A stretch of DNA of 64,000 nt from Symsagittifera roscoffensis (GCF_963678635.1 NC_087070.1:21311461-21375460); one strand, 5' to 3'; numbered from the stretch's first letter, positions 21,944 through 34,280 are shown. Program-made: numbers and translations. The notes: generated by a model not told the origin, from the letters alone.

Positions 21944-22478
21944 ATTGTTCCGACTTTCGATAAGAAAGTAACGGAATATTTGTGCTCGGGGTGGGTTTTT
22001 TTTCTTCAGACAAATTTCGACTTTTTAACTAGCCAATTTTTTGACGGAATTTTTTTATACCATTCGAAAGCTATTGTTCTCCTGAGCTCAAATTTGAAAA
22101 GATATTTCACCTGTGATCATTTTTCGTAAAGTTACGGGGATTTAAAGATTGCCATTTTGGCCAATTTGGGACAATTAACGCGCGATATATTTCGCGCTAT
22201 TAACGCGTAAGCGGAGAGTTAATCCGTCTTAGAAATCGTTCCAAATTGGTTGAAAGAAGCTTATTTGCCATTATGATTTGTTACAAGGAGCGAAATTTAT
22301 TCTTTTGTACTTTATATGGCGTGTGGGGGGATGATTTTCATGAAAAATTTCAAAGTTTAGAAAATTTTTTTTTTCATTTTGTCTTATTTCATTTATTTTT
22401 TTAATGTTATTACTGCTCCATAAATCTTAAAAGGCAGTCGGAACATTCAGGGCTTCGCCCTGATACGAGCAGTCTTGT
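21944..22478 (+). mobile_element. Helentron-like repeat, plus strand, near-intact
   Basis: From ATTGTTCCGACTTTCGATAA to GGGCTTCGCCCTGATACGAG and CAGTCTTGT. This is the clearest copy for the 3' stem-loop (CAGGGC-TTC-GCCCTG). It is head-to-head with the two preceding copies. Confidence 0.7.
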
Positions 22479-22689
22479 TTAATTAGCACTCTTCTTATTA
22501 TACTGAGCGCTCGTGATAGCAGCGACCATCATCAAATAGCACAGACGATATTGCAGCTAACTGCCCATCAAAATAAGGAAGATCGAGACTTACGCGAGAT
22601 AAATTTTTTTGTTCGATATCAAACCATTGAGAAAATTGTTTCATGGTTCGATATTTAAGACTAGCTCATGTCAATAACTAGGAACCCGG

Positions 22690-23225
22690 TGTTGCAGAGG
22701 CAAAATTTTGTCAACCTGCCTTGGAAAAGAATTCGAATCACGTGTGTTTAGTGGTTCGGTCTATTCGCTAAAAACCTGTAAGAACTCCGAAGCGTGCACT
22801 TATTTCTTTTTCACAGATGTAACGTATTAAGGAGAGTTTAACGAAAGATAATGGATTTGAGATAGCGTCAAGGCGTTCACCTAAGTATTATGGATAATAA
22901 TTGGTTATAATCGATTTCCGAGATAATTATTCCATAATAATCGACTATGGATGTTGCAGTTGCAAAACATTTGTCGAACTGCCCGAGCCAGAAGAGAGCT
23001 GAAATCACATGCAGTTATAATGGCTTGGTCAAATTGTTCCAAAGTCCTTATAAACACATAATACGCATGCGCTAATTTCTCTCTCCGTCAAGTAAAGTTT
23101 TAATGAGATTTTAGCGACTGAGTTGGAGTCACTTAAAGGTGTTCACAAAAGTATAATGGATATAGATTAGGTACAATGGGTTTTAGAGACTACTTTATTT
23201 CTTTATGACCGATTATGGATTAAAA
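22690..23225. repeat. Diverged tandem duplication, ~265-bp period
   Basis: Blocks repeat in order: TGTTGCAGAGGCAAAA/TGTTGCAGTTGCAAAA, GTCAACCTGCC/GTCGAACTGCC, GAAGAGAGCTGAAATCACATG against GAATTCGAATCACGTG, GGTGTTCAC/GGCGTTCAC, ATTATGGAT/ATAATGGAT. Confidence 0.5.
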
Positions 23226-24875
23226 TTTCAGAACGCGCAATTGATTATATTGCCATTGCAATCGATGATATTCGAGAAAACTAAGTCCACTATGATTTAA
23301 AATGTGCGTGTATAAACTACATTTTTTTTCAACTATTTTCAATTATTTTCGTCAAGATAAGCTATTAAAATGATTCTTATAGAGAACAAAAACACACCCG
23401 TTCTGACAAAAAATGAATTGCAATCGTTTTTATACAGACAAAGTAGCAGAGACCTTGAAAAACGATTTGAGTCGATTTCAAATCGATTTAGTTTAATACA
23501 AAAACTTAGCATAAAAATCAATTTCGATCGATTTTAAATCGACTAAAATTTTTTGGTCAACGTTTTTTGGTTTCGTTTTTGTACGTATTAGAGTGACAAT
23601 AAAATCATTTTGAATAACTTTTTAACGAATTTTTTCTATACCAATTTTATACAGATTATTTTCAGGTTTTCTACGTTATCAAACAACAGAGAAACAGTAG
23701 AAATAAAAGTTTAACATATGCTTTTCGATTGACTTTTCGTTCTTTTGTTTGGCCTGAAAATAGCCTATGAAGATAATTATTGTTATCTAAAATTTCTGCG
23801 CCGAAAATGATGTTTCCTTATTTGATAATCTAATTATATGGTATTCTCCTAACAAAATTGAGCCTAGAACGTTGATAACATAAGTGAAATTTAGAAAGAT
23901 TTTGCATAACTGTACTTCTCGTTACCGCGAGAACCCTGACCTATGGACATTTGAAAGGAAACCACTTAAACGCAAAAGTTTGCGTTACAAATCTTTCCTC
24001 GGGTGACTTTTGCCGTCTGTAGCTCTCCTTGAGAATTTCTTGAATATAAAAAATTGCTCAGCTTTGAAACAAAATTAGTTTTGCCAGGTCAGTTTTGTTG
24101 AGTTGTTATTGAATTTTACTACTATCCAAAAATGCATTTTTATGCGTAAGAATCGAATTTTCTCTACTGTGAAAATCCTATGATCCATTCTAAATCAATT
24201 TACGTATTTAAATGGGCTATCTTAAATTGATTTCTATACACTATATTTTCTGTACAAAAAAAATTGATTTAAATTTATTTCATTCTGAAGTTTTTCAGTG
24301 CGGGCATTATACACCATTATAGTTAATCTTAACCAAGTTTCTTTTTGAAAGTAAAACCGTATGTTTTTGCTAACATTTTGCAAAAATTTAAGAAGAAACT
24401 CCAATGAGAAGCTTCAAGTTAATTAGGATTAAACTTTGAAGTTTTATTCACGTTTATCACTATCTTACCCGCACGTTCACCCTAATAGATCAAAGTGGAA
24501 ACTTTAGTTAAACTTTAGAATTAACAACTTAAGAAACTTTAGTTAAATTTTAAAACTAACAACAAAACCTCTGGTTCAAATCCAGGCTCAAAAATGATTG
24601 ACATAATTCGGCTTCTGAAGCAGAATTGTTATAGAGCTGCCGGTTTTCAATCATTCTGAAGAATTTGTAAAATTTATTAAAAATGAAAGCTGCAATTCTA
24701 TTTCTCGGAAATACCAAATACGCACCTGTGCTCTACCCGAATAACCTTCCAACAAAAACTGCTTTTTTTCTCAGAAACACAAAAACGAATATATCAGCGG
24801 TTCTTCTGATTTACTATCTTGCTTCTTAAATGTGCTCTGCTCGTTTTTTCAATTTTTTTTTTTCGAAAAGCTATA

Positions 24876-24910
24876 TTAGCCATACGTTTTTTATATAAAC
24901 GTATGGCTAA
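24876..24910. other. Perfect 14-bp hairpin
   Basis: TTAGCCATACGTTT and AAACGTATGGCTAA are perfect reverse complements separated by 7 nt. This is too short for a typical animal microRNA precursor; it may be a terminator-like or transposon footprint palindrome. Confidence 0.6.
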
Positions 24911-26357
24911 TAAGAGTTATCATACAGCAGCTATTTTTTCTACGAAGCCACAGAATTTGCTCTATACAGCAGCAAAAACCTTTGGGGCCAAGACTTGACT
25001 GTTTTTAGCTCAATAGAAATCTTTGATGTGTTTTGTTCTTGTCAAAGTTTTTGATTTGCTTTCACTACTTTTGTTTTGTATTAACACATCTAAATGAAAT
25101 CATGCGCAAATTCAAATTACTGTTTAAGTGGTCTACACCTCACACAAAACGCCGATCACAAAATTTCTACGTCGATCATCACAAAACGTCGATCATAAAA
25201 CTTCGATCATAGTGCTTGCCAAATCCATTATCCTCAATTTTTTTTGAGAAATTTTTTAGCAGAATTAACTTGCCGCAAACACTGGAAAACACCGCCAACA
25301 CAGAAAACTGGCAACAATGCGAAACAGAAAACTGGAAATTTTACAAAAAGTGTTATTTGAAAAGTCTATTTTTCCGTACAAAAACAACCTTCGACAAAAA
25401 TACTGACTACTCAGACAGAGAGACACCGGACAAAAATTACTGATTTGCTCTCGAAAGAATTTGGGACTCATTTTCCTTTCCTCCATCTTAAACGAGCATC
25501 ATGGTTATGGTAAAATGGGTAGGTTTACAAGGTTAAACATGAAGACTAGGCATGTTTTGTTATAGCCTAATTAGACCGCGTGTGAATTTTCAAATTAATC
25601 AAACATTAATGAAAAAATTCAAGTTGTAAAATTTCGCAGGTTGGGGTTTTGTATTTTGTATGAAACAGAGCTAAGCGTGACACTGAAAGATTTTTTGCTA
25701 ATTCAGTTATGAAAACTTAGTACACTTTCCGATTCTGGTTTCTCAATTGTTTTTCTGATTTTTCGAAAAGGTGTTTTTTCACTGCCCGTGGTTGTGTTCT
25801 AAACTTTTTGCTGCAAAGAATATGAACTAATTCGTATGGTCTTCTTTTTCCATGCAGGAGAGGATGCAGTGGACTGATTCGACTGGAAGTTCAGACGACC
25901 TATGATTCAGACGCCCATGTGACAAAAATTTTGAAATTTTTTTCAGTCTTCTGATAATTTCGATCAAGTTTTAAAGCTGTTTGGCGGGGAATGCTAACTT
26001 GGTTTTATGTTGGACTTTTTTAAAAGTCAAAAATCTTTTTTTTTGCCCAGCACTAAAGAAAACGAGTTCTTTTTAAACAGTGGGTGAGACTTTTCATTTA
26101 GTAAGTTGGGAAGGCAGAGATTGGCAATCGATAGCAACAAAAGTTTTATGAAATTTTACCCTGCTGAGAGTTGTCGTGTTCAGTTATAGGTCAAATTCAA
26201 CTATATGGATTTTTGGTCGAATGCTTAAATATTAATCGACCACCTCTTCTATCTTCACAGCGAAAAACTATCATGCATATTGTTCAATTTCAAAAAAGAG
26301 CACCTCGCAAAAAATTTTTGTCATATCTGTCATATCTGTTTTTGATTTTCTATGTTA

Positions 26358-26936
26358 TTGTTCCGACAACTTCACGATAGGGTATGTTTTTTTCAACAAT
26401 TTTTGGCATTCGCAAAGAAAACTCGTGAATAATGTTAAATAAAAGCCCTTTCGGTACAAGTGTGATAGAGGGGTCCCGATAAAAGCCAATTGTGAGAGAG
26501 GGGTCACAAATCACACTAACAGCCCCTCCCACTCTCCTGGTTGCCAATTTTTTTCCAAAGGGTCCCCCTTTGGTCTAACTTTACGTCATCCATTTTTGGC
26601 TCACTAACCTCAAAATTTTTCTAGAGGCACTTTTGGCGCCAATAAAGCTAATTTTTAGGGGGGAGCGCATGCCGAAAAAAAAGCGCTCCCCCCAAGCGCC
26701 GCCCCCTCCTAGAAAAAACGCCACTGAAAGAAACTAAATTGAACAACTTCGAGGTACTTTTTTTTACCTTAGGGACCCGGTTACTTTCTTGGGACCCCCT
26801 ATCACACTTGTATCACCCTTTCTGTTGTGATTAGGATTCCTAAAAATGACAAAAAAAAATCAAAATGTTTTTTTTTAATTTTTCTTATTTTCATATTTTT
26901 GTCGGAACATTCTATGTTACTAGGTCAGTAACACCC
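26358..26936. mobile_element. Composite repeat with TTGTTCCGAC/GTCGGAACA ends
   Basis: It starts TTGTTCCGACAACTTCACGA (26358) and ends GTCGGAACATTCTATGTTAC. The sub-terminal inverted repeat is like that of the Helentron-like family but the 3' hairpin differs. The interior contains hAT-family words (AAAGGGTCCCCCTTTGGTCT, GGGGGGAGCGCATGCC) and an AAAAACGCCACTG end, so one element appears inserted in the other. It lies about 20 bp downstream of exon 1 of the GTPase gene, inside intron 1. Confidence 0.5.
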
Positions 26937-26955
26937 TATTCTTGTCGTTATTTAC

Positions 26956-27049
26956 CTTTCATGCCCATCAAGAGCACCTTGCTTTGAGCCATGTTCTTGT
27001 CTGAGGTGAAATGGTCGAGGGCAGAGACAGTCTTGTTGAATTTGGACAT
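26956..27049 (-). CDS. Exon 1 of divergent small GTPase gene (start codon and P-loop)
   Basis: The minus-strand ATG at 27049 opens MSKFNKTVSALDHF, and the exon ends at AAAG|GTAAAT after KVLLMGMK plus one base of Gly. With the exons at 19165-18954, 13108-12888 and 12628-12427, the coding total is 94+212+221+202 = 729 nt, 242 residues, with every phase matching. The Walker A is GMKGSGKT, in the wording KVLLMG..GSGKT that is typical of Rag/Gtr-type Ras-superfamily GTPases. The switch I, DxxG and NKxD motifs are degenerate and the C-terminal Roadblock-like domain of Rag proteins is absent. I would call it a divergent, possibly nucleotide-binding-only, small GTPase; the precise family is open. Confidence 0.85.
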
Positions 27050-29045
27050 GTTACTAAGGGTCAATTATAACAAAGTAAAAAGCACAATAAATATTATTCA
27101 GAGAGCAGCCTCTGCATAAAAATAACGGTAAGCAAAGTATATAAAAATGTAAATTGGTGCAATGAAAAGACTTCCTTTTATATCTATTTTGTACAGATCG
27201 TTTGAAGCTGTGCTGGTTGATCAAAATAGAATCGGCAATGGTGATAAATATTCAAAGAAGCAAGGGAAGCGCTATTTGTAGTAATACTGAACTTGTAGGT
27301 CGTAATTATTCCTCGAAACTTGGTATAATTTGTATGGGACTGTAACTGTAATTCTATAAACAGGAAAGTTATGGACGAAAGGAAAATCCACAGTTTCACG
27401 GAAATAGCGGTCTGGCTCAAGGCAATTGTGAAACACTTCTGCAAACGCTAGTTTGTACCAAAATTTGCAAAATTCGGAAACTTAGTTTCTGTTTAGCTAA
27501 CATAGGTTGAAGTTAATGTTTACAAATATTCGAAGTTTTCTAAATCTATAAAATCAGTCTTTGCAGAATATCAAAGACTTTTGTCAAAGAGAAAAACGGA
27601 GACTTAAACTTTTGTGCAGGGTTTTTCAAAGAAGCGTAAAAACAAATAAAACTTCTTTGAAATATCAAAGATATAAAACAAAACTTAACTTTGTATTACA
27701 CAAACCATTTGCTCGAATGGTGAAACTCTAGTGCACTCGTATTTTCGTTCACTGATAATTTTAAAAAGTGTAGTGAGAAAGGTATAATTTGGAATTACTC
27801 GAATTCTATTTCAGGTCTTTTCATAGGAATCAGAAATCAAATTCCAGTTTTAAATAAACCTTCAAAGTCTGCTCAACTGGTCAAATTGTTCAATGGTATA
27901 TGTCGTCGTGGTACGTTCGAGTGCAAAGAAATTGCGGCGTTCGCTGATAATAATCCCTGGGATTATATAAGGATAAGCTTCATATGTCCTTTTACCCCAG
28001 GGGGCAAATATAGAATTTAGGCGGTATAACCAACCGGTGGTTTGTTTTTAACTAGACAAATATCCCAGAGGAAGTAGCCATCACAAAGCAGGCAAATATT
28101 GATTCAACGAAATAAAAGGCTCGAGTTCAGAATGGCCCTCAAAATTATTTCCATATTCTTATGTTCTTAGGTTAGCACATTCATATGTTCTAAATTTTTT
28201 CTCTTGGTCACGTAATTTACAATTTTTCCCTCAATTAAAAAATCAGAAGTGTTTTTAAACCTTTTTCAAAGTTGTGTTCACATTTTTGTTCACGTTATAA
28301 AATAAAAAGATGCATCACTCAATTTTTGAAAAAAAAAAACAATACTGGTTTACTAAAAATTAAAAAACAGTAACCAAACCAACTAAGCTTTTTCATCGTC
28401 TTTGTTGTATATCGAATTGCATTGACTGAACAATAAAAATAATGTCCTGTCCTATCATTTTCAACCGTTTCAATGGGTTAAATAAAATTGAGAGCAAAAT
28501 CGTAGAAATAATGACAAGCCCCTGCGATTTTAGACTTTTTTTCACTCAAGTAATAGAATTGATTTGTTCCTCATTTTTATAACTAATTTATGACCGAATT
28601 CCCCCCAAGGAGTTAAATTGAAAGACACCTAATTAAGCCTCCGGTAGAGAGAATATAGCTGATGAAATGAAGCACTTTATAATCCTCTTGTCTTGTTTCC
28701 AAGGAAAGTCTGCCATTTGCAATGGAAAATTCAGAATTTATTATTCTTAAGCTGAAGAATTTTCAAGGAAAGGACTATTCAAAAATATATAATGCGCAGG
28801 CAAGGTTTTTATTATCGGCGCGAAACTGAGCGTTCGTCGAGAATGTCTGCTTATAAATCCCTGCAACATTCACCATAAAATCGATAAAAAGTAGCAAAAT
28901 GCATTTATTCCTCTTTCTTTTACTTCACAGACCATTTATTTTCGAAATGTTCTACTTGTCAAAATTGTTGAAAAAGCAGGAAAATGTACCATTTCATTTC
29001 CTAATTTCATGAGAAACGCTTTTAAAGTAGAATTGGCTTGTCTCC
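27050..29045. other. 5' flank of the GTPase gene, no genes recognised
   Basis: The first few hundred bases upstream of 27049 should contain the promoter and any non-coding first exon, but no TATA box or initiator can be singled out. The rest is AT-rich and featureless. Confidence 0.45.
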
Positions 29046-29458
29046 CAGGGGCTTATTTTTTTTGGGGGGGGGGGGGGGGGGTAGCGTGTTGGGTGGACGC
29101 CTTCTTCTCAGAGATTCTATCCCCTCGACAACCAAAGGGTACCCTCTTTGGGATTATTTTATGATCGACTTCATTTTCGGTCGACCTTTGGCGCCAATAT
29201 ATTCTGTTTTTGAAGGCGCGCGCCGAAAAAACGCTTTTTTTGGTCAAAATTTCTCAAATAGTGTTAAAAACTGCCTTTCTGACCTGTTTTTTCAAAAATT
29301 TGCCTGTGATGCGATTATTTTTTAAACAAAAATAGTGTCTTTAAGTATTCTGAGAGTGCACGAAAAATCAATTTGGCCGACCAAAAAAATGGTCGATAAA
29401 CTTTTCGAAAACGTTTTGAAGATCCTAGAACCTCGAGAATCTCCTAGATCCGCCCCTG
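29046..29458 (+). mobile_element. Non-autonomous hAT-type element with 8-bp target duplication
   Basis: The ends are CAGGGGC (29046) and GATCCGCCCCTG (to 29458). The flanks TTGTCTCC (29038-29045) and ATGTCTCC (29459-29466) match at 7 of 8 bases, the 8-bp duplication expected of hAT transposition. Inside lies an 18-or-so-base G run and the family blocks AAAGGGTACCCTCTTTGGG and CTAGATCCGCCCCTG. The 95-aa frame here is not a gene. Confidence 0.75.
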
Positions 29459-30695
29459 ATGTCTCCTCCCATAATGGCCTAGTAAAAATATATACAACCA
29501 GACTACTCTGCGTTGATGTACGTACATTGGAAGGGGGCTATAATTTGTTGAAGAGCGGGGGTTGTATAACTTACTGAAGGGTGGGGGTTGCATAAATTGC
29601 TGATGGTGGTTAGTCGGGGCTATAATGGGTAGGAGTCTGAAATTGACCCTTGGTAGTTTATATCGACTAATTCCCCTTCCCGCCCGCTCGTAAAGTTAGA
29701 ATATAAAGTTGTTCAAAAATTGTTCACACGGCCTTTACTTTTAATCAGTATTTATCTTTGATAATTTCGAATTGATTTTATTAAGATAATACAATCGTAA
29801 AAAATGAAAAATTGAAGCTAAAACGACGAATAATAATGTCTTTCAAAATTGGTCACACTTCAAAAGCATAAGGACATAAAGCAATCATATGAAATTTGAC
29901 TATGAAGCTGAATAAATTGGGAAGACTTCCTCTTAGACGGAGAATCAGGGTTTCCAAAATGACTCCCACAAAATTAAATCCGTAGGGAACAGGAAGCTGT
30001 CCACTTTTCAGTGATCGCATTCGCGTTTTCACTGAATGCGAGTTATTACTAGCTTCAGAGTTAAAGTGATATTATAACGAAAAAAATCTCGGAGAGAAGT
30101 CGTGATGGCGTAACAAAAAACACCGGTCTATTTCCAAACTGGTCAGGTTAGGTGGGCAAAAATGATCACAAGTGACACTCAGTGTGGTTTTTAAATGGGT
30201 CCACAAAACTCAACGTTAAATTGGAGCAAACTTGAACAACTAACTGAGAATTTCAAGCGTGATTGAAGTTAAAACTGAATATCAAAAATTTAAAGAGAAT
30301 TATTGATGCAATCGCAGAGCCAGGAATACGGGGGAAATCTTTTTCAATAATAAATATTAGAAAACCAGATCAAAAGAATTATTTCATTTGAACTTTCCGT
30401 TGTAGTGACGTTCAAAATTCCATGTTTGTCACAAAAAAAAACGTAGAAGAATCAAGAAAAGTTATAAAATCATGAGATAAACGAAAACTCTTTGCTCGAA
30501 AATTAATATGCTCCACTGATGGAATCGATAACAAATTTTATCTAGGTGCTAGTAAAAAACAGTGACTATAGAAATGAGTGTCTTTGTAAATGTTACGCAT
30601 CTTAAGTCCCTCCCAACAAAGTTTTCGATATAAAAATTGTTTTCAAAAACAATACAGTTGTATCGTTTTCGGAAACACAGTTTATATAGCGACAT
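29459..30695. other. Non-coding stretch without recognised features
   Basis: A short duplicated phrase (GCGGGGGTTGTATAACTTAC / GGTGGGGGTTGCATAAATTG) occurs near 29555-29600. Otherwise nothing is seen. Confidence 0.4.
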
Positions 30696-31105
30696 CAGTG
30701 GCGTGCGCAGAAACTTTTCTAGTGAGGGCGATTTTTCGAAAAAATTTTGAAAATTTTGCCGACCTTTTTTTTAGTCGACCAATTTAGTTTTCTGAGCTCT
30801 GCTAAAGATGTATAAGGACCGTGTTTTTTGAAACATTTTCTGCACCTCATGCAAATTTATCAAAAAAGGCCAAAAAGGTCGTTTTTAGGCACTATTTGGA
30901 AAGTTTTGCCCAAAATTGCTATTTTTTTTCGCGTGCGCTCACCCCTCAAAATTAGACATATTGGAGCCGAAGGCGCCTTTAGAAAAACTTTCAGGTTCCT
31001 CACCGAACAATGGATGTCATAATGTTATCCTGAAGAGGGACTCTTTGGAAATTTTGGCTACCAGAATTGAGGGGAGATCGCAAACCCCTCCTCGGCACGC
31101 TACTG
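30696..31105. mobile_element. Non-autonomous hAT-type element with 8-bp target duplication
   Basis: The terminal inverted repeats are CAGTGGCGTGCGCAG and CGGCACGCTACTG. The flanks AGCGACAT (30688-30695) and ATCGACAT (31106-31113) match at 7 of 8. The interior is related to the copies at 8790 and 29046. There is no transposase. Confidence 0.8.
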
Positions 31106-31174
31106 ATCGACATATACTTTAACATTTCTGCGACCCTAAAAGTCGAAAATTTAGTCGCGCACCTCGACCTGGGA

Positions 31175-31586
31175 AGACTGCTTGACTGCCAGTATTGGGG
31201 CAAAACTCTGAATGTTCCTACTGTCTTCTAAAGTCTATGGAATATTGTTTGGTTTAGAAAAAAATATATAAAACTTTTTTTAAAAAAATTAAGAAAAATT
31301 ATTTTTTTTTCGAATTTTTTTGCAATAACCACCCCTCACACGCTATGTAACGTACAAAATAATATTTTCAGCATAAAGTTAAGTATAAACTAGATCAAAT
31401 AGTTTTTCTCATATCAATTTGGAACGATTTCTAAGACAGTTTAACCGCTTACGCGTTAATAGCACAAAATATACAGCGCGTTAATTATCCTAAATCAACC
31501 AAATTGTCAACTTTTAAACCCCCATTGCTTCACCAAATTGATCAGAAAAAACACCGAGCACAAATACTTTGAATGTCGTAACAATC
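31175..31586 (-). mobile_element. Decayed Helentron-like repeat, minus strand
   Basis: AAGACTGCTTGACTGCCAGT, AACTCTGAATGTTCC, CGCTTACGCGTTAATAGCAC and CCGAGCACAAATACTTTGAA line up with the family in order, with many changes and a shorter 5' part. The following 500 bp (31587-32088) hold nothing recognisable. Confidence 0.55.
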
Positions 31587-32088
31587 CCAAGAAAAACATA
31601 ATCCGATGTAATGTTTTTGTAATTCAGTGTGTCTTTTTTTTCCATTCCAAATTTGCAAGTTTTCTTGCAGGATGCTTTGCTGCAGGATTGATGTCAGCAG
31701 AAAACCACCAGCAATTAAAAAAAATTTGTCGTACAGATTGTTTTTATAGATGTGATGTGACAGTTGTCAAAAATCTAAATGGATCGCTCTGGGAAACATA
31801 GATATACGGCAACCACATGATTTTTATTATTTTATGAACAAATTAGAAAGATTTATAATCGGAAGAAAAATCAGGCGTTTTAGAAGTGTTTATCGCAAAT
31901 TTTTGTCCCACAGTGACAAAAAGCCGTCCAATTTTTAGAGATAGCTTTATCACTGATTGTGATGGATTTAAGTTACAATGTGGTTTTCAAAGCAGTATGT
32001 GAAACTCATTGATAAAAATTTGAAGCACGTTACAATGGTAACGTCTTAGTTAGAATATTGAGAAATCAAACAGTTTTTTTTTGGTGGC

Positions 32089-32470
32089 GTCCCTCATGCT
32101 TGAAGGTCCGAATGCTTGAAATTAATTATAGCTTACTTTCAGCCAATCAGGATTGAGTATTCAAAATCTCAAAGTAAGAAAATAAATCCAGGCCATTAGT
32201 GTTAATATTGACCGATTAGATAATAAGCAGATGAGTTTTCAAGACTTAAAAATTCTTATGAAATTGAACTCATAAATCTTGATGTATATCTGAATAGTAT
32301 TGCGGTTGTAACCCGCAATTTGTAATATTTTTGATTATTTTCCACTGATTTAAAACATTTTCTGTTAATATTGACTTCGATTTTGTGAGAAAGGCATTAA
32401 TCCAATAGGAAAGCTTAGCGATTTTGATTTGTTGAAACGTTTCAAGCATTCGTTCCTTCAAGCATAAGGA
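32089..32470. repeat. Inverted-repeat element, ~32-bp arms
   Basis: CCCTCATGCTTGAAGGTCCG...AATGCTTGAAA (32090-32120) is inverted at 32438-32470 (TTTCAAGCATTCGTTCCTTC, AAGCATAAGGACCC). It is likely a MITE, and the 86-codon minus-strand frame across it is incidental. Confidence 0.6.
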
Positions 32471-34280
32471 CCCTCCCCGTTTTTTTACGCATTTCATGGC
32501 ACAAACTACGGGTTTTGAAAAAAAAAACAAATTAAAAAGATTAGCATTAATGTTGTTAACCCTTAGCGAAAAAACTTTTAAAGTTGTATGTTTCTCACAG
32601 TAAAAAGGGTTTTGTCTTATTTCGAAATCGAAATTTTAAGGAATTCTATCTAAATTTTAAAGAATAATAAATTGAGAACCAAAACTTTTAAAATAATTTT
32701 TGCCTCATAATTTTTTTCCCGGTAGTTGTTTTTTGTTAGGTTTTGATCCAGAGGCACTCCTCAATTTTTTTTTTTCATAAATTGATATACATTTGTGATA
32801 AGAGCTATCTAAAAAATTTTGCTCTTCTGATCCATCTAATATTGCAATTCAAACCTTTCAAGATACTTGTAGGGAATTTTAAAGTGAAATGCATTCACTT
32901 TTTTCTTCTTCTAAACTTATATAACAAGACTCGAAAAATAAAATTGTTGCAAGATGTGCATTCTATTTTCAATGAAAATGCAGTATTTAGCATTCTACAG
33001 CTAAATAAATCAATTTTCACCTTCTTATTTTTTATACTTGAAAGGAGATTTATAGTGAAAGTGGATATAGAGGAGTTGTCAAAAATTCATACGTTCATAC
33101 AAAACTTTAAAATTTAAATCTATACTTTGCTAGAACTCACTATGATATAAATCATCAAAAAATGTTAATTTTTTATATTAACAGATAATAAAATGACCAC
33201 AGAATATTTTATTAGCTCACAATCTAGGCAAAACTCTTGCAACTTTTGCGTTCCAAGTAAGTTAGGGTACAAAAATCTCAGGCCTTTTTGCTTTGGTTCT
33301 GAAGTTTGTTAATGATTTTCAAAGAATATCTACGTTTTTTTCTTACGGAAAGTTTTTGCTTGAAGAAATTGTGAAAAAAACTATATGGATAGTTTTCTAG
33401 AAAAGTTAAGTACGATTCATCTGAAAACTCAACAGCCTGTAACTTTCAATTTGGGGCAAAATTGTACGAGCTGAAAAATATATCAGGAACCAGTTTCATT
33501 TTGGGGATCAGATATCCAAATTTTTTGTCTAACCTATCAAACGTTTTTTTTTTGAATTCAAGTTTGTCAACTTGCTTGTTCAACCCTTGCACGAGTTTTT
33601 GCATGCAGGGAAAGCAACTTTTTGCACGAGGCAAGTACAGGAAGTAAAAGTGCAAATTTTGGGTATAAGATTGGCTCAAATTCTTAAATTAAGTATCACA
33701 AAACCTCAGAGAAATACGTGTCAATTCTTGCCATATTTCTTATTAAATGTTGGTTTGTTGCTTTACTTACGCTTTCTTGTTTTTCAATTATCTGGCCTGT
33801 TTTAACATATTCAAATTCAAATCCGTAAGAATATTTGTCTTCGTTTTATGTCACTGCTGCTCAGATGTCTGATAAGGACACTAGCTACAAAAGTTTTCAT
33901 CTGCGCTTCATTTTTCAAAAAAAGTTCACTAAGTTTTTTATTAAAAGTTCAATAGCGCACCGCAACCTTTGCTTCAGTATTTGACCCGCTTAATGATTTC
34001 AGTAGAGTTTCATTGTTTTTAGTAAACTTTGAACGCAAAATCAATTTTGACCAGGTCGAGATTTGCAATTTATGTTTCGACGGATTCGGGTCTATTACTG
34101 TTTAAAATTCTATTGCAAATTCTAAGTCTAGAAGCTTTTATAGTTAAACTCAAAGTCAAAACATAAAATCCAGTCTGCTGAAACATAAAGCCGAACACAA
34201 AATTCAAACAAAAAGTCTAACACAAGTCAAATATATGGTCGAGAATACAAAACATAAAACTGGGCTCGATTTTGAAACCT
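32471..34280. other. Left flank of the giant LTR element, no genes recognised
   Basis: This is an AT-rich stretch. The frame 32743-33117 (124 codons) is of very low complexity and is not supported. The last ~230 bp (34050-34280) are a degenerate TCGA-type repeat (AGGTCGAGATTTGCAATTTA, TGGTCGAGAATACAAAACAT) into which the element inserted. Confidence 0.45.

Larger units (their letters stand above)
22479..26357. other. Intron sequence, mostly featureless
   Basis: This is the remainder of GTPase intron 1. Besides the diverged duplication at 22690-23225 and the hairpin at 24876-24910, nothing gene-like is supported. Frames at 25216-25486 on both strands overlap each other and have no splice signals. 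Confidence 0.45.

Noticed and set aside
29062-29082. Long G run as a possible G-quadruplex regulatory element
   Set aside because: It is inside a hAT-type non-autonomous element and most likely a replication-slippage tract; no gene is next to it.
32743-33117. 124-codon hydrophobic frame
   Set aside because: Poly-A/T low-complexity DNA, no splice sites, no similarity to anything recognisable, and no neighbouring exon.
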